From assembly GCA_033064195.1 (NCBI GenBank), contig JARBJD010000085.1, forward strand, positions 124,001 through 188,000: a stretch of 64,000 nucleotides of DNA. The letters run 5' to 3'. This document shows positions 22,035-34,568 of this stretch, piece after piece (the stretch's first letter is position 1; the number at the start of each line of letters is the position of its first letter). Origin of the DNA: Blattamonas nauphoetae (lineage: Eukaryota > Preaxostyla > Oxymonadida). The notes under the pieces were generated by a model. The model saw nothing but the letters and a program-made list of their open reading frames with translations, did not search any database and was not told the origin of the DNA. The translations under genes and the position numbers were made by a program.

Positions 22035-24442
22035 GCTTTGATAATGGCGAAATATGACACTTCATTCGACAAACAAAAATTCCACCGAATAGAAAAGATC
22101 AATCACTAGTACACGTCCCTGAGGTGTCAAAACGGAATCACTCCAAAATGGCTCAGAAATGTGGAGAAGTTAAAATCGATCCAAGAATTGACACTTGCCT
22201 CAACTGCCATCAGCACACACTCAAAGACACCCACCGACACCAATCGAGAAGAACGTCGGCATTGGCTGTGACATACACCTTCGACAGAACCGTAAGAACA
22301 GCATTTCGGACCGCCGGAATCGGAGATGTGGAGGAGGAGAGAAGTCCACTGCTTGCGTGGAAGGCCAGAGTTGATAAACCATCATCGGAGCGATGGAACG
22401 CCTCCAAGTTTTGGGTTCGTTCATCACCAAAGCGAAGATCCTGAGCATGTCCAGCTTGGATTCTGTGTCAGCGTGTTTCAGAAAAATGGAACCAAAGCCA
22501 CGAATGATGAACAGAAGAATGGAGCGACAGCGGGGTTCCACAGTCGCCGACGTCCTCCTCCGATCATCATATCGTATAGACAAACAAATCAAGGGCCATC
22601 ACACTGTCGAAACTGCAATACCTGGAAATTCTTCGGGTTCATGCTCCTCTCCACTCTCACCCGACATCTCATCTGCCTTCTTCGTTTGTGACATCGAGCA
22701 GTGAGCCTTCGGTGTCTCCCGAGTCATTCGCGATTGTGAATCTAGCCTTAGCCATTCAGCATTGACACAATGTTCTTGGTTCCAGGACTGCTGATAGGAT
22801 AGATGGGTTGGGGATGCATTTTAGTCGTCCACAAAGCCACGTATGAACGCGATGATGATATCAGATGCGACAATTGTTTGTGATCGTGCGGGGAGTTCGG
22901 TCTTTGTCGGATTGTCGGCTGTGCTTGAGTCGGACTCCTCTCGTTCTCTTCCAGTTTCTGCGTCATGTTTACCAATTCACGTCGCAGATTTACATTCTCT
23001 TTCTGGATCTGCTCCTTCTCTTTCTGGAGGCCCTGAATCATCGAAAGATGTGTTCATTTCTCCTCAAGAAGGAGTTTCCACTCATTTTCACGTCATGTGT
23101 TCGTTCTTCCTGATTCACTGAACTTCGCTTGGAGTGGGTCGTGCTCAGACTTGTAGAAAGTCCAATTTTGGGCTACTTCATCCATCCGAGTTCCCATCCT
23201 CAAACCCCACATTCGAGAGCATCCATCCATCTGGAAGATGCATGAAGTGCGTTGTGGCAATCGAATATGAAGATTCTCATTTCGTTAAGTTCGTTCTGGT
23301 CACTTCCAGATGTGAAGTGGTGATGCTGGAGAGCGAGTCAACGCAATAAGTAGAGAATCCCGAATCGAATATGGAGTATCTGAGACAGAATGAAAACGCC
23401 GAGTTTCCCAGAAATCGAATCGCCCCGCCTTGTCACAGACCAGCCACAGTCGCAGAGCATTCGATCAACGAACAGGCGAGAACGGTCAACGATCCCACTT
23501 CAAGAGAGAGAAAGAGAGAGGCTCATTGACACTTTCAACACCAGTTCCCATCATCCCTCAGTCTCGTTGAAGATCTCAGTCGTCACAACGCACCATCCAG
23601 ATTCAGTCAGCAAGTTCCATCAATCACCCCTCTTCCATTCAGTTTCACTGTCGCTTCATTCTTCGCTCCATTCTACGTCACCCGTCTTTCTTCGATTCGC
23701 TTCGGTTCATCAGCAACTTCGACTCACAGCGCCTCATCCAGAAGATACTCCTTTGTTCCAATCCGTATTTCGTCCACCGTGGATGTCATTCCATATTTCT
23801 GTCTCGTTTCAATGGTATCCTCCGAATAAGCAACAACTTCGATTCTTTGTGGTATATCGCGACGAGATGGGGTGGTGAATTGACAATGATTCAGGTTCTC
23901 CATGTTTCTTTGCTTCTTGAACAATAAGCGAGAGATGAATAGAGAACGACAATATGATCAACTTAGGTTCTTGGACTCGTCGTTGTGCTTGATCTTCTGG
24001 AAGAGACAGGTGAGAAACGCAATTCAATGGGTTCAACCAATCTCGAGAGACGCTTCTCAAAAGTTTCTCCATGAGACTTCAAACAACGGTACTTGCAGTC
24101 AATTGTTCGCAGAACACGAACAAAACCTTCAAATCCGGACTTTGGGAACGTATGAGCAGAAATAAGGCGCCAGAAGTTCAACGGTCTCCAAATCCCTCCT
24201 ATCCTTTGGCAGCTCCGATTGACGATCTCACGGTGTTAATGAAACCTGAAACATTCTTTTTTTAGACTGAAAATCCACATGATATCTTCATTTTCTTGAT
24301 GCGAAAGCCGTCCGGAACAATCACATCCCCCTTGATCATCAAGATGTATCACTTTGGTGAAACTTCGTATCAACAATAGGGTGGATTCAAGGAGACTTTG
24401 AGAAGAGTATGGGAGCGCAGGAAAATGATGAGATGCTGTAAA
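22035..24442. other. Gene-poor stretch with decayed gene remnants
   Basis: No intact gene is visible. About 22100-22600 on the minus strand has helical fragments in two frames (for example AFHASSGLLSSST, IPAVRNAVLTVLSKVYV) that look like a decayed HEAT-like protein. A coiled-coil remnant is listed separately. About 23390-24300 holds only short frames without motifs. The stretch lies directly upstream of the receptor gene that starts at 24443. Confidence 0.45.
22750..23240 (-). pseudogene. Coiled-coil remnant, probably the tail of a kinase gene
   Basis: On the minus strand the sequence reads as a coiled coil (IQGLQKEKEQIQKENVNLRR and, upstream, RENEWKLLLEEK and NWTFYKSEHDPLQAKF) with in-frame stops between blocks. 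The composition resembles the coiled-coil tail after the kinase domain at 20533-22034. No kinase domain is left beside it. I take it as a degraded gene fragment. Confidence 0.4.
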
Positions 24443-25589
24443 ATGAGAACATTCACATTCCTGACTCTCTTCCTCACGACCACCACAAATCTGCTCTCAG
24501 CCAACAATATTGACCCATCCAGACACAATTATTCAAATCACTACGATTTCGGAGAACAAATTGATGATAGGGTCGAATTAACCATCGAAGAACTTTTGAT
24601 TCCGCACCAAAGCAATCAGAATGCAGGATACGTGCATTTGAGTGAGCACTCCTATTCATGTGCATCGATTTGCGTGCTCTCCCCGCTTCATGTCGTGGGA
24701 ACCAAAAACAGCCGGCTTGTTTCGCGAGTTGACCGAATTGGACAAGAAATGTTCCGAGTCACGAACACAACCCTGAAGATTGAATCCACAGCAATCATAC
24801 CAACCAAAGAGGCGATATCTGCGAAGAACTCGGACATCTTTCTGGACACCGTGGCACTTTGGATGGATTCACCAGAATCACTCGTCATCTCCCTCAACTC
24901 TCACATTACTCTCTCCTCAATCACCTTCAAACACCAAGCCTCACATTTAACCATTGCTAGTCTTGTTAGGAACGAGGAGAACAGTGGTACCGTGACACTG
25001 GCTTCGACTTCAATAAACGACATGATTTTGGGATCATCTGAACCTCTGGTTGCCTCCTCGTCCACTTTATCCACTCAAATTGCATGAAATGCGTTCACAA
25101 ACATTTCTATGTCAACCCCTGACCAAACACAACCGCTCTCCGAAACAAGCCAAAAGACTCGCATGATTGGATGCGGAACGGACAGTGTGTGTTGTGTCCA
25201 CGATGGAACGATCACACGATCGATCAACTCACGTGGATCATTTATCTTCTCGAACAACACCTTCACTCGCACCGACCGCTCAAACACCCCGACAACCTAC
25301 ACAGGAGAGCAGACAGCAAGACTTAAACCCATAGCAGCAGAAGTTCTGTTCGATAGATGCACCTTCAAGAACTGTTACACTTTGACAGGTGATGGAGGCG
25401 CCATCTGTTCATATCAGGTTGGACAAATAATCACTGTCGCGTTGCCCTCCTTCCTCTCCTGTCATACTGTCGAGCAAGACTATGCTGGTGGAGCTATCTT
25501 TCTCTCAAAGACGAAGACAACGATCTCTGACACAAAATTCGAATCTTGTTACGGTCTCTACGGTGGTGCATGTGCCTTCCATCCATACG
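24443..25589 (+). CDS. Receptor gene segment 1: signal peptide and start of the beta-helix
   Basis: The ATG at 24443 precedes an Arg and about 15 hydrophobic/Thr residues, a typical secretion signal. Earlier in-frame codons (24398, 24425) would extend it with a charged stretch. Beta-helix rungs follow, with patterns such as SVFDRCTFKNC-like turns (LFDRCTFKNCYTL) and GGAICSYQ. An in-frame TGA at 25085-25087 splits the segment. The same frame continues at once with NAFTNISM, so this is a point lesion rather than an exon end. The segment stops at the target duplication of the 13.8-kb element. Confidence 0.75.
25579..25589. repeat. Target-site duplication, left copy
   Basis: CCATCCATACG lies directly before the left terminal inverted repeat. 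The identical 11 bases follow the right repeat at 39383-39393. If the terminal repeat is taken to begin with GGG instead of GG, the duplication is 9 bases (CATCCATAC). Within the host gene one copy encodes His-Pro-Tyr. Confidence 0.88.
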
Positions 25590-25765
25590 GGTAAGTATAG
25601 AGACAGATCTGATTTTGTATACACACAGATCTGTCCGTCGGTATAGGCACAGATCTGAAGGATACACACAGATCTGTCTATATGTTCATAATTTTCGACT
25701 ATATCACACATTTTTTCTCTGATTTATCTTCGAAACAAATTGTATGTCCCTCTACCCCCTTTAAA
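25590..25765 (+). repeat. Left terminal inverted repeat of the 13.8-kb element
   Basis: It starts GGTAAGTATAGAGACAG and ends near the run of C and T before 25765. It holds four copies of the palindrome AGATCT in the first 90 bases, mostly as ACACACAGATCTG or close variants spaced about 20-25 bases apart. That arrangement suggests multiple transposase-binding sites. It matches the reverse complement of 39207-39382 over its whole length with about 10-15 percent difference in the inner half. Confidence 0.9.
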
Positions 25766-27703
25766 ACCACAACTCTCGAAAAAGTTGGACCAGAAGAACT
25801 GATCAAGCCAGAATAAGTACAAAACGTATCACAGGTGTGACATGGTGAGGTGAGGGATGACAGCGATCGGATATGAGGGAGGAGTGATGTCATGGCTTTG
25901 TTGATGACGCGGTTCTGTGCAGGAAGCTGGCAGAGGGAAAGATTCAGGAAAAAGTGAAATGAAGAGGAGAACGGGATACTGGTGCGAGATTCGGGTCGTA
26001 TCGCATCCAGAAGAGCATCATTCAGGTACGGTGGAACAGGAGGTGCTATTGGTGGTGAAACAGTGAGGAGCACAGGATCCTCATTTCTGTCGTGTTGGGG
26101 CGACCAAGGAGAGATCTGAAAAGGCACTGTCTGTGCGGGGAAGGTAAGATATCACAGCAGGAGCGCGAGATGGAGTGGTGGCGAAGGCGGGGATAGGAGA
26201 AGGGGCGACAGGGGTTGAGAGGGAGAAAGAGGGAGTTGCGGGGTGTCTGAGGTTGTGGAGGGTGTTGGGTGGGGCTGGATGTGTTTCGGCGAGATGCGAG
26301 TGCTCTGTGGATGGTCGGAACAGGCGATGGTTCTTCCTCAGACTGCTCGCCTTCAAAGTCGTCTTCTGCAAGGATTTCAGTTTGTTCTTCTTCTTTGTCC
26401 TCCTCATTATCCATCGCTGCTGCTTTTTGATGTGTGATTCGCTTGATTTCTGCTGTTTCCCACTCTGACCATTCCCCAGCTTGAGTCCTTCGCTCGTTCT
26501 CAGCTATGATCGGTAGTAATTCAGCTATAGGACACAAAACCCGCTAATCGACCAAATCATACCTCTTCACCTGCTGTAGCACCCCAAACAAGACACGGAG
26601 AGTGGAGTGATGTCTGAACCGCTCTCGAACTCCACAATAAGTCCGCTGATGCTCTTCGCAGGTTAATACAAAGTATGTTGTACGATTGTTGAACTCTTCC
26701 ACTTGGAAGGGGAGAATGTCGATTAATCCGTTTGTTTTGATTTCCAACATTCTGAGATCTGGAAGCAGGTCAACTTTAGTGAAAATTCTCGGAGGAGTGC
26801 GATTTCTTTTTCGCAATCTGCAAAAGTTGTATTATTCCCAACTCTTGTCACCAGATCGGCGAGAGGGAGAGCAGCTTCGTCGGTGACTTCCTTTCTGGCA
26901 TTTCATTCATCATGAATTCGTGTTTCCAGGACTAAGTGTTGGTCCAGTCGTAAAAACTTGAGATGGGGTGGCGAGTGGGGACGATTTGGTTGAGGAGATC
27001 CGAACCATCCGAAGAGGAAATTGTGTGGATGGAATTGTGTTTGAGTGGATTGGAAGGCAGTTCATTGACTCGACAAGGTAGTCATCCATCTCAAAGAACG
27101 GTGACAGTTCGCTTGTTGATGAATTAGTGTTTTGGGAGTGGGAGGAAAGTTGACAGTCGAGATCATGTGGGGAAGAGTTCAGATCGTCTCCATCGCTTAA
27201 CATATTTCCTCCATCTTCCAACCTCGAAAGGACGAAGTCATCATCACGTCCGATGAACGCCCGCGATTGCGTCGGATGTCTTCTTTTTCTGTTAAGTTTC
27301 TTGTTTTGTTGTGATGGGAAGACGACACGCTTCAACTTTGCTTCCCTTTTTGGTTGATCCAAAGCGCCAAGTGAGAGTGTGGGACTTGATTCTTTTCTGC
27401 CAAACTGAAAAGTACCGATTAATCTTTCGTGTAATTTGGCGGGAACGGATTTTTGAGTTTTGAGTGAGGCACATATCCAAAAACAGAGGGGAGTGGACGC
27501 TCTCGAATAATTTACCGGCCTCGTCCCACTTCCTTTTTGGCATGACGGAGGGCATCACGGTAAGTTGTACCGAATGGCGTCCAGTGAAGCAGCCACCAAA
27601 CTGTCATGGTGTAATATGCTGAAGATGGAGAAAGAGATGAAATAATGATTGTGAAAGGTGAGACAGACTTTATGGGAACGTTCGTTTCACGAATGGGATT
27701 CAA
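25700..27703 (-). CDS. Element gene(s) of unknown function, probably multi-exon
   Basis: A series of minus-strand open stretches (27703-27512, 27558-27292, 27362-26910, 26816-26544, 26537-26046, 26127-25699) follow one another in changing frames. The stretch at 26816-26544 is the most protein-like, with a strand-helix pattern and Cys/His residues (TCEEHQRTYCGVRERF). The stretch at 26537-26046 is strongly acidic (DNEEDKEEEQTEIL) and ends Pro/Ser-rich. Changing frames fit the short-intron habit of this genome, but I could not verify the junctions, and decay is possible. It starts inside the left end of the element, in the position of a subterminal accessory gene. No family is recognised. Confidence 0.4.
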
Positions 27704-28214
27704 TTGTTCGGAAATCAGTTCTACCCTACGATCGGCAGGTTAAACGAACTTAGACAACATTCCATTGTGTCACTAGATTTGCTATTGATCATTTCATATG
27801 GGACAATATTTTTGAGATCATCGATCGCAATGGAAAAAGTTCGAGCGACATTTCGATTTTCAAATATCCTTTTATCCTTCACACATTCAGATTGATTGCA
27901 TTTCTAAATGGAGATTCCAGACGTTCTGACCTCCAAAGTCGTTCTGTCAATGAACGTTGTGTGATCAAACCATAATCGTGCGTTTTTGTCTATCTTCTCT
28001 GATTGAATCGTTTTTTTTCGATTTTGCTGCCTGTGAAATATATCGTTGTCACGAATGAAAGAGTTTTCAATAAATGTTGTTCATGATTGTTCATCTACTT
28101 AGTCATTTCAAATCAATCCGTTTCAATGATGCAAAAGACAACGTATTCTGGAACTATGTGCACAGTTTCAGTAAAACATGGTTCATGGAACCAATACAGT
28201 GAAATGGATTAAAG
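27704..28214. other. Element spacer, nothing recognised
   Basis: An AT-rich spacer between divergent coding stretches of the 13.8-kb element. It may hold promoters for both sides, but no motif stands out. Confidence 0.45.
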
Positions 28215-30141
28215 ATGAATATGTGTTCTTCGACGCCTGGAGTGCTTATGTGCCCTCGCCGTTGTTTTCGGAAGCACGCATGTTGCCGGAGCAATTATCG
28301 AAAAGCTGTCGCCTCTGCGCGTCTCTTGAAACTGCATTGGACGCTGTTCTGGCCGCTCTCCGCGGTCCGTCGGTGGATGGCACAGAAAAACAGGAATTTG
28401 GGAACTTTGGATTGCCTCTGCTGTTGTCGTTTGGTCTGCTGTCCCTTCTCCACCGCCGAACGTGGTGTCGCTGTTTGACGAGCTGGTTCTGCCGTTTCTG
28501 TCCTCTTTCCGATCGATGCTGTCATTCTTCCACTCGTTGCTCGCTTTCTTCTCGCCGAACATGCCGTCGCTGGTATTCCCTGCTCTGCACTCGCTGAGCC
28601 ATCTGCACGCCACTGCTAGGTGTTGTGCATGGGGTTCTGGCGACGTCCTCGGAAACGCTGTTGCAGATGAACTTTCTGCTGTTCTGGTCTGAACTGCAGA
28701 CGGCACTGAGCAGTTTCGCTTCGTCGATCGAGCAAGACGCGTCGCTTCATGTTTCGCAGCCTCTTTCGGAGTTGGTGGAGGAGTGGGTTGTGGAGGAAGG
28801 CCTGCGTGCGATGTGTGCGTTGGAGCTGTTTCACTTTGTGTTGGCGTTGGACGGAGACAAACAGTCGGAGCTGTCGAAACTGCTGCACACCGACTCGATC
28901 TGCACGGAGTTCATTTTGCTGGCGAATCAGCTGGTGACTTCACTGCGCACGTTCTTCGAAGCTGACCGCTCTGTCGCCCCCACTCGCCACACCCGCCCTT
29001 CCTCGCTAACTTCCGAAGCCCCCGCACGCAGCCGCACTGCTTGTCGATTGGATTGTGACAGGCTGTTCCAGACGAATGTTGTTCTTTCGGAAGGAGGAGC
29101 TACGATTGTTCGGATTGAGTTTGGGATGCTTCTCCAAACACTCTGCTGGTTTGTTCATCTGTCGCTGGTGAAGCTGGACGCTCTGATGCAGCTGCTTCAT
29201 CTGACGCTGTCGTCGTTCATCCCACACCCTCTCGCAAATCTGGTGCCCACATTCGCACCTGAGCACGAGCCTCGCCAGATCGGGCCGAAGACCCGGCACT
29301 TCCTTCTGTCGCCGTGGGTGGAGACAGGGCGGAGTGGAGAAGGGTTGGTAGGGGCTGAGGGGCGGGCGTTCCCGCTGAGTCTGAGTGTGGAAGTGTCGAC
29401 GACTGCGATTGTGTTGATTCTGATTCACAAAATTCACCGAAAACCTTCGAACCAGCGATTCTGGGCACGGCTCTGCCTTTGCTGTTGTCGGTGCGTCTGT
29501 TGTCGCCGTCGATGGATGTGTGCTGGCAGATGTGGCATCGGAAGAGAGGAGGTATGCGACTTTGCGATTCTCTCGTTGTTGGACTTGACCACTTCGTAGA
29601 TTATCTCCACATGCGACGGCACAGAACTAAATTGGTGGAAAGTGTGAATTGGATTGTGGTGTTGGGGGAGGTGGTGGACGATGTGGTTTGTGGGAATGAA
29701 GTTGGAGAGCGCGAACTGAACGAGCTGTCCAAATTGAAGATCCCGTCGCTGCTCAGCCCTCTCTTCCCCATCATCACATCCACCACTCGCAGCATCAGCC
29801 GCTTTGCCTGAAGTCCCTCGCTTCGTTTCTATCATCACTCGGTGCTGTTCACTGATGAGGTTCTGATGTCGCTGGCTCGGATTCTGCGCTCGCTGCTTGG
29901 GACGTTCGACGATAAGTGGAGGACAATCGAGTCGATTTTCATTTCTGTGTGGACGTTGTTGCTCATAGTGATTGGAGGAGTGAGTTCAGCAGAAAAGAAG
30001 AAACTGACGAGAATGATCGTGTCGACAGGGCTGTTGGAGATGTTTGGAGAATACATCAATCGCTTCTGGACGACACAGATTAAAGGCGAAGTCCTTCGCA
30101 TTGTCCCAATACTCCAGCGTCGTGTTCTCGTCGAAATGTGA
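28215..30141 (+). pseudogene. Decayed helical host-like gene carried in the element
   Basis: This block is GC-richer than the rest of the element. On the plus strand it reads as a long amphipathic helical protein, but the reading moves between frames several times (near 28620, 29480 and 29810) without clean splice sites. Protein-like stretches include VVSLFDELVLPFLSSF, LLQMNFLLFWSELQTALSSF, LVEEWVVEEGLRAMCALEL and SLARILRSLLGTFDDKW. It resembles the helical solenoid proteins of the host in style. I read it as a captured and decaying host gene rather than an element gene. A frequent internal repeat (CTCTGCTGTTGTCG-type sequence at 28418 and 29478) suggests local duplication. Confidence 0.5.
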
Positions 30142-30193
30142 GTCTTCAAAGAAAATCAGGTCTGGCTGATTGAAGTTGTGTGTGCCGCCTCTT

Positions 30194-30982
30194 TCAGCGG
30201 CTGTGTTCTTCCGAAAGATGCATCGGTGGAAAGTGTGGTCGGAATAATGCGTTGAGATGCACCCTCCCTTCTTCCCTGCCTAGTTGTTCTCGAAAAGCGA
30301 GTCGAAGGCACGGAGGACGTGAAACGTTCCACTTACTAAAAACAACACCGCTCCCAGAAAATGTCTGATCGGAGAACTGGCAGTTGGAGACTTGAATGAA
30401 GGCAATTGAATCAGCTTCTTGAAGTGTCCGAGTTCGCGAGGCTCCATCCAGCGATGTGAATTCGGAGTTCGAATCATCTGTGCTCACAGAATGATGAGTG
30501 ATGATCTGGTGTTCGCTGTCGGGAAGAGTGGTGGCTTTGTCACACGAGATATTGGACGAATCAATGACGAGGCGAGGATTGGGGTTCAGATTTCCTCGCA
30601 GGTCCATCAGAAAAACATGATGTTTTGTGCAGTTGATTGCGAACGTGGTGCGTGTGGTGGACCACAATCGGCGATGCCAGCTGGCCCAGTCGGAGAACAG
30701 AGTCCTAAATGACACACAGGATGTCTCCACAATCGCACATCGCGACGGCGAGGACAGTGTCGGAGAGAGGGGATGGCCAGCTTTTGCGTTCGTGCAACCA
30801 AGAGACTCCACATCGAAAATCAGAGCGTCAAGCGAAAGCGTTGAGTTCACAATATTAAAAAGGCAGTTCTGATGAGTCCTGAGCCGAGAAACTTCACTTG
30901 AGATGGGTTGCTCTCTGTTGAGTCGCACGAGTGTTGACTTCGTGATTGATGTTCTTGTTTCTCCCTTCAGTGTGAGGTCCAC
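30194..30982 (-). pseudogene. Beta-helix gene fragment carried in the element, antisense to the host gene
   Basis: A 262-codon minus-strand frame has the beta-helix style of the host surface proteins: NCLFNIVNSTLSLDALIFDV, then VIDSSNISCDKATTLPDSE and FIQVSNCQFSDQTFSGSGVV. There is no signal peptide or transmembrane segment and the ends are abrupt. It is a piece of a host gene taken into the 13.8-kb element. Its strand is opposite to that of the interrupted receptor gene, so it did not come from simple local duplication in place. Confidence 0.6.
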
Positions 30983-31274
30983 AGATTCAAAATGTTGGAA
31001 TGCTCATCCGTTCTGCTTGTTCTCGAGTCTGATGATAGGTTGCGAATCATACCCGTGTCTCTGCCTCCTTGATTCCTGCCAGAACCCGAAGAGAAAGAAA
31101 ATGACGGATAGAAGGGGAGGAAATGAACTGCCGAAGGTGTTGTGTGCAGATGGGATGCGGCGAAAGGCCCTTCTTCTGTCGATCAGCCCTCACAAAAGTG
31201 GCAATTGTTTCGATGTCGCCTGTGGAGAGGAGTGAGGCATCAAAGGGAAGAGCTGGATCGAAGTCCTTCCTCCC

Positions 31275-33489
31275 TTACCATCGATACTCTTCGCAACGAA
31301 CGAGTCCTGCTCGTCCAGAGACTCGCTGCGGGGAGTGCGGCGAAGGAGTCGTGCTGCCAGCGGGTGGAGATGCAGACGAGCCGCGGTTGCCAGGCGTGGT
31401 CGGTGTCTGGTCAGCCCGATCGCGTGTCGACTGTTTCCAGTTTTTGACGAGTTCTTCGGTGTTGACCAGAATCTGCTCTGGTTCAGATAAGACTGCGACC
31501 GCAGCGTCGAGAGCGACAGCGCGTTCGTCAGCCTCACGAAGTGCTGAATCTGCGGCGAAATCGGCGGGTTGGCAGGAATATCGTCGTTTTCTCTTTTTTG
31601 GACTTTCGCGTGCTTGTATCGCCACCGTTTCTCTTGGAGGGGGACAACAAAGAGCGACGAAGAGATCGAGTTTTGGAGGAGGTCCGTTTGGTTCGGAAAG
31701 AAGAGGGGGTGTCCCGAATGCGTGGGTGGATGAACAGATACTGGAAAGGGGAAAGAGACGGGACAATGGGTGGATCTGGCGCTGGAGAATCAGCAGGTAG
31801 ACGAGATCTGAAAGAGATGGGGATGGTTGTGATTGTTTGGTCGGAGAGACAGATGAAACCGGTTGAGGTGGGGTGGGGAGGGACTCTGTCGTCGAGAGAG
31901 ACGTATTGCTGGGAGAATCGTGAGAAATGATGGAGACGGTCATCGACGTGCATTGTTCCTTACTATAGTGATATTCGTGATGGCCATTCGGTTTTTCTTG
32001 TTTTGATTGTATTTCGGGTGATGTTGACCTGAATTCCAGTAATTGACGTGCTCGTCCGCGAGTCACCGCGCGATGGAAATGGTGAAACAAGTCTGATAAA
32101 CTACAGTTGAACAAACCGGCTTATTCTGAAAAATAGCCATCCACACGATGATCCAAGTTCCACAAACTTGTAATAAACACATTTTTCAACATCCGAATAT
32201 ATCGGACGAGATCCTCCCGAGTCAAGATCGTGTGGTAAACTGGCGGTTGTCCCGTCTGCTTCGTCGAGTATCTTCTGACCGTGTGGTTGGCAATAAAGTT
32301 GTACGCGCTCAACGTGAAGAGCTTCATCGGAAGAATGGGTGGAGAGGGAGAGAGGGCTCGACTCTTTGTGAACAAGAACCCAGCCTTCGCAACTTTCGCA
32401 TGTCTCAGCTGAAGCTGTGAAGAGGCGTCCATCCCAGTGCTGTTGTATGAACACAGCAGGTCTGGGTCGAGAAACTGGTTTTTGGGGAGATCGATGGGAA
32501 GATGCAGAACGGAATGAAATGCGCGTCAGCTACCGGGATCTTCGCGTTGATGTAATTCCTCAGAAGTGTGATTCTGTGGAAGGGAGGTCAGGATCAACTC
32601 AAGAAGGGAAGAGTTCAGAGTGTGGTCTGACAGACGGTGCATCAGAAAAGTGGCGATGAGGAGGAAGAACAGCTTTGTTCAGGCGAATGAGGGGTGGTCG
32701 AGGAGAGCATGCGGGAGGAACGACGAAGGGTTGCATTGGTCTTGCAAAGAAAGAGGTGGATGAGAGTCCAATCCCGAAATGGACGGAAGTGTCATATTTG
32801 GCGTATTTTTAAGGAAAGAATAGAGTCAAGAATGTGTTGGAGGAATGGAGGGTCGTTCGAAGGAAGCGGAGGGTGAGTAAACCCGAGTTGGAGAAGAAAG
32901 AGAGAACCTGCTGATGACTTGTGACGACCAAATGGTACGTATGTACACGGAGTTGCTGGAGGGGAGAGAAGAGGGATGGGTATGATATTATTTTGGTGAA
33001 GACTGTGATGATGAACATGAAAGGGGAATTGAGGAGGATGAGACGAAGCAAACGACGTTGGGTCCTGGAGCGAAGAGTAAGGATTGAACAGCCGAAAGAG
33101 GGAGATAATTGGAGGTATAGAGAAGATATTAGAGGCAGAGACATAACTGAACTCAATTTGGAAGGGTTGTAGTTGTTGTTGAATGGTATTGAGATCGTTG
33201 GGTGGTTGAACGTGACCTAGATCAGAATCATCAAAGTTGACTATCTCGAATGGAACATCTTCAGCATGTGTTTCAATAATGGTTTGTTCAGGGGGAATAT
33301 CAAGGCCGGCTTGGGAAATTGTGGGCGAACACGACTGAGCCATCGGGGAACTGATCCCAGGAGACGAAGATGGAACAATATGTTCAATTGAAGGTGAATG
33401 AGTTTGTGGTGGAGACGAAACTGTGGTTGGAGAGGCAGACTGACCATTTGAGATCGATTATTGTTGGGGAAGGGTGTGGATGTCCCCAT
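31275..33489 (-). CDS. Minus-strand ORF cluster of the element, unknown function
   Basis: Open stretches at 33489-33241, 33343-32792, 32454-32101 and 32114-31275 run in the same direction. The 31275-32114 frame (279 codons) is Ser/Pro-rich with a basic patch (SPKKRKRRY) and an acidic helix, as in nuclear proteins. The 32121-32432 frame has a compact strand-helix pattern (YHTILTREDLVRYIRMLKNV). The 32792-33343 frame is Pro/His/Phe-rich. They may be exons of one gene or parts of two. I find no known domain. Some overlaps are in conflicting frames, so at least part of this set is shadow. Confidence 0.35.
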
Positions 33490-33798
33490 TCGTGATTGCG
33501 GTCACAGTAGTTGCTTTGTATTGAACTGTGTGATTCAGGGAGGAGATTTGTTAGTCTTGAATGGCCTTCCTCATCATTGGCGGAGACCCTTTGATTTGAA
33601 CATCACAGATTTGAAACGATATCAACTTTGTGTGTTTATAACGTCTCTTCGGGAGAGACTTCGCACGGACGGGGAGTTGTTATCCATTGGAAGTGGCGGG
33701 AGACCAGTTCAGATAATAAGCGACAGGATGGGTTTGCGATGAGAGTTGAGTGCTTTTGTTATCTCTCGTCCAAGAGCTATGATTGTCGGAGAAGATTG

Positions 33799-34420
33799 GG
33801 ATGGGTGGAGGGAGGAAGGAGGTGAATTTGCGATGGGTGGAGGGAGGAAGGAGGTGAATTTGCGATGGGTGGAGGGCGGGAGGAGGTGAATTTGCGATGG
33901 GTGGAGGGAGGAAGGAGGTGAATTTGTGATGGGTGGAGGGAGGAAGGAGGTGAATTTGCGATGGGTGGAGGGAGGAAGGAGGTGAATTTGTGATGGGTGG
34001 AGGGAGGAAGGAGGTGAATTTGTGATGGGTGGAGGGAGGAAGGAGGTGAATTTGCGATGGGTGGAGGGAGGAAGGAGGTGAATTTGCGATGGGTGGAGGG
34101 AGGAAGGAGGTGAATTTGTGATGGGTGGAGGGAGGAAGGAGGTGAATTTGCGATGGGTGGAGGGAGGAAGGAGGTGAATTTGCGATGGGTGGAGGGAGGA
34201 AGGAGGTGAATTTGCGATGGGTGGAGGGAGGAAGGAGGTGAATTTGTGATGGGTGGAGGGAGGAAGGAGGTGAATTTGTGATGGGTGGAGGGAGGAAGGA
34301 GGTGAATTTGCGATGGGTGGAGGGAGGAAGGAGGTGAATTTGCGATGGGTGGAGGGAGGAAGGAGGTGAATTTGCGATGGGTGGAGGGAGGAAGGAGGTG
34401 AATTTGCGATGGGTGGAGGG
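33799..34420. repeat. Minisatellite, 32-bp unit, about 19 copies
   Basis: The unit is close to GATGGGTGGAGGGAGGAAGG plus AGGTGAATTTGC, 32 bases, with C/T variation at one position (GCGATGG or GTGATGG). Because 32 is not a multiple of three, every third unit repeats in frame. This produces a 32-residue protein repeat on the minus strand in two frames. I regard those long frames as products of the array, not genes. The strong G/A bias of one strand is notable. Confidence 0.95.
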
Positions 34421-34568
34421 AGTTCTCACTCTCGAATAGAGTCAGAGAAGTTGATGACCCAGACTTGTGGGTCATTGAAGACAGATTTCTCAAATCTTCA
34501 TACAACCCCCAAGAAATATTCAAGCAAAACTCGAAAATTCTTATCCCCATCATATCTTCTCGCAACCA

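Noticed and set aside
33680-34565. Two minus-strand frames of about 250 codons with a 32-residue repeat
   Set aside because: A 32-bp unit repeated in three phases gives this pattern automatically. It is a minisatellite, not a gene.
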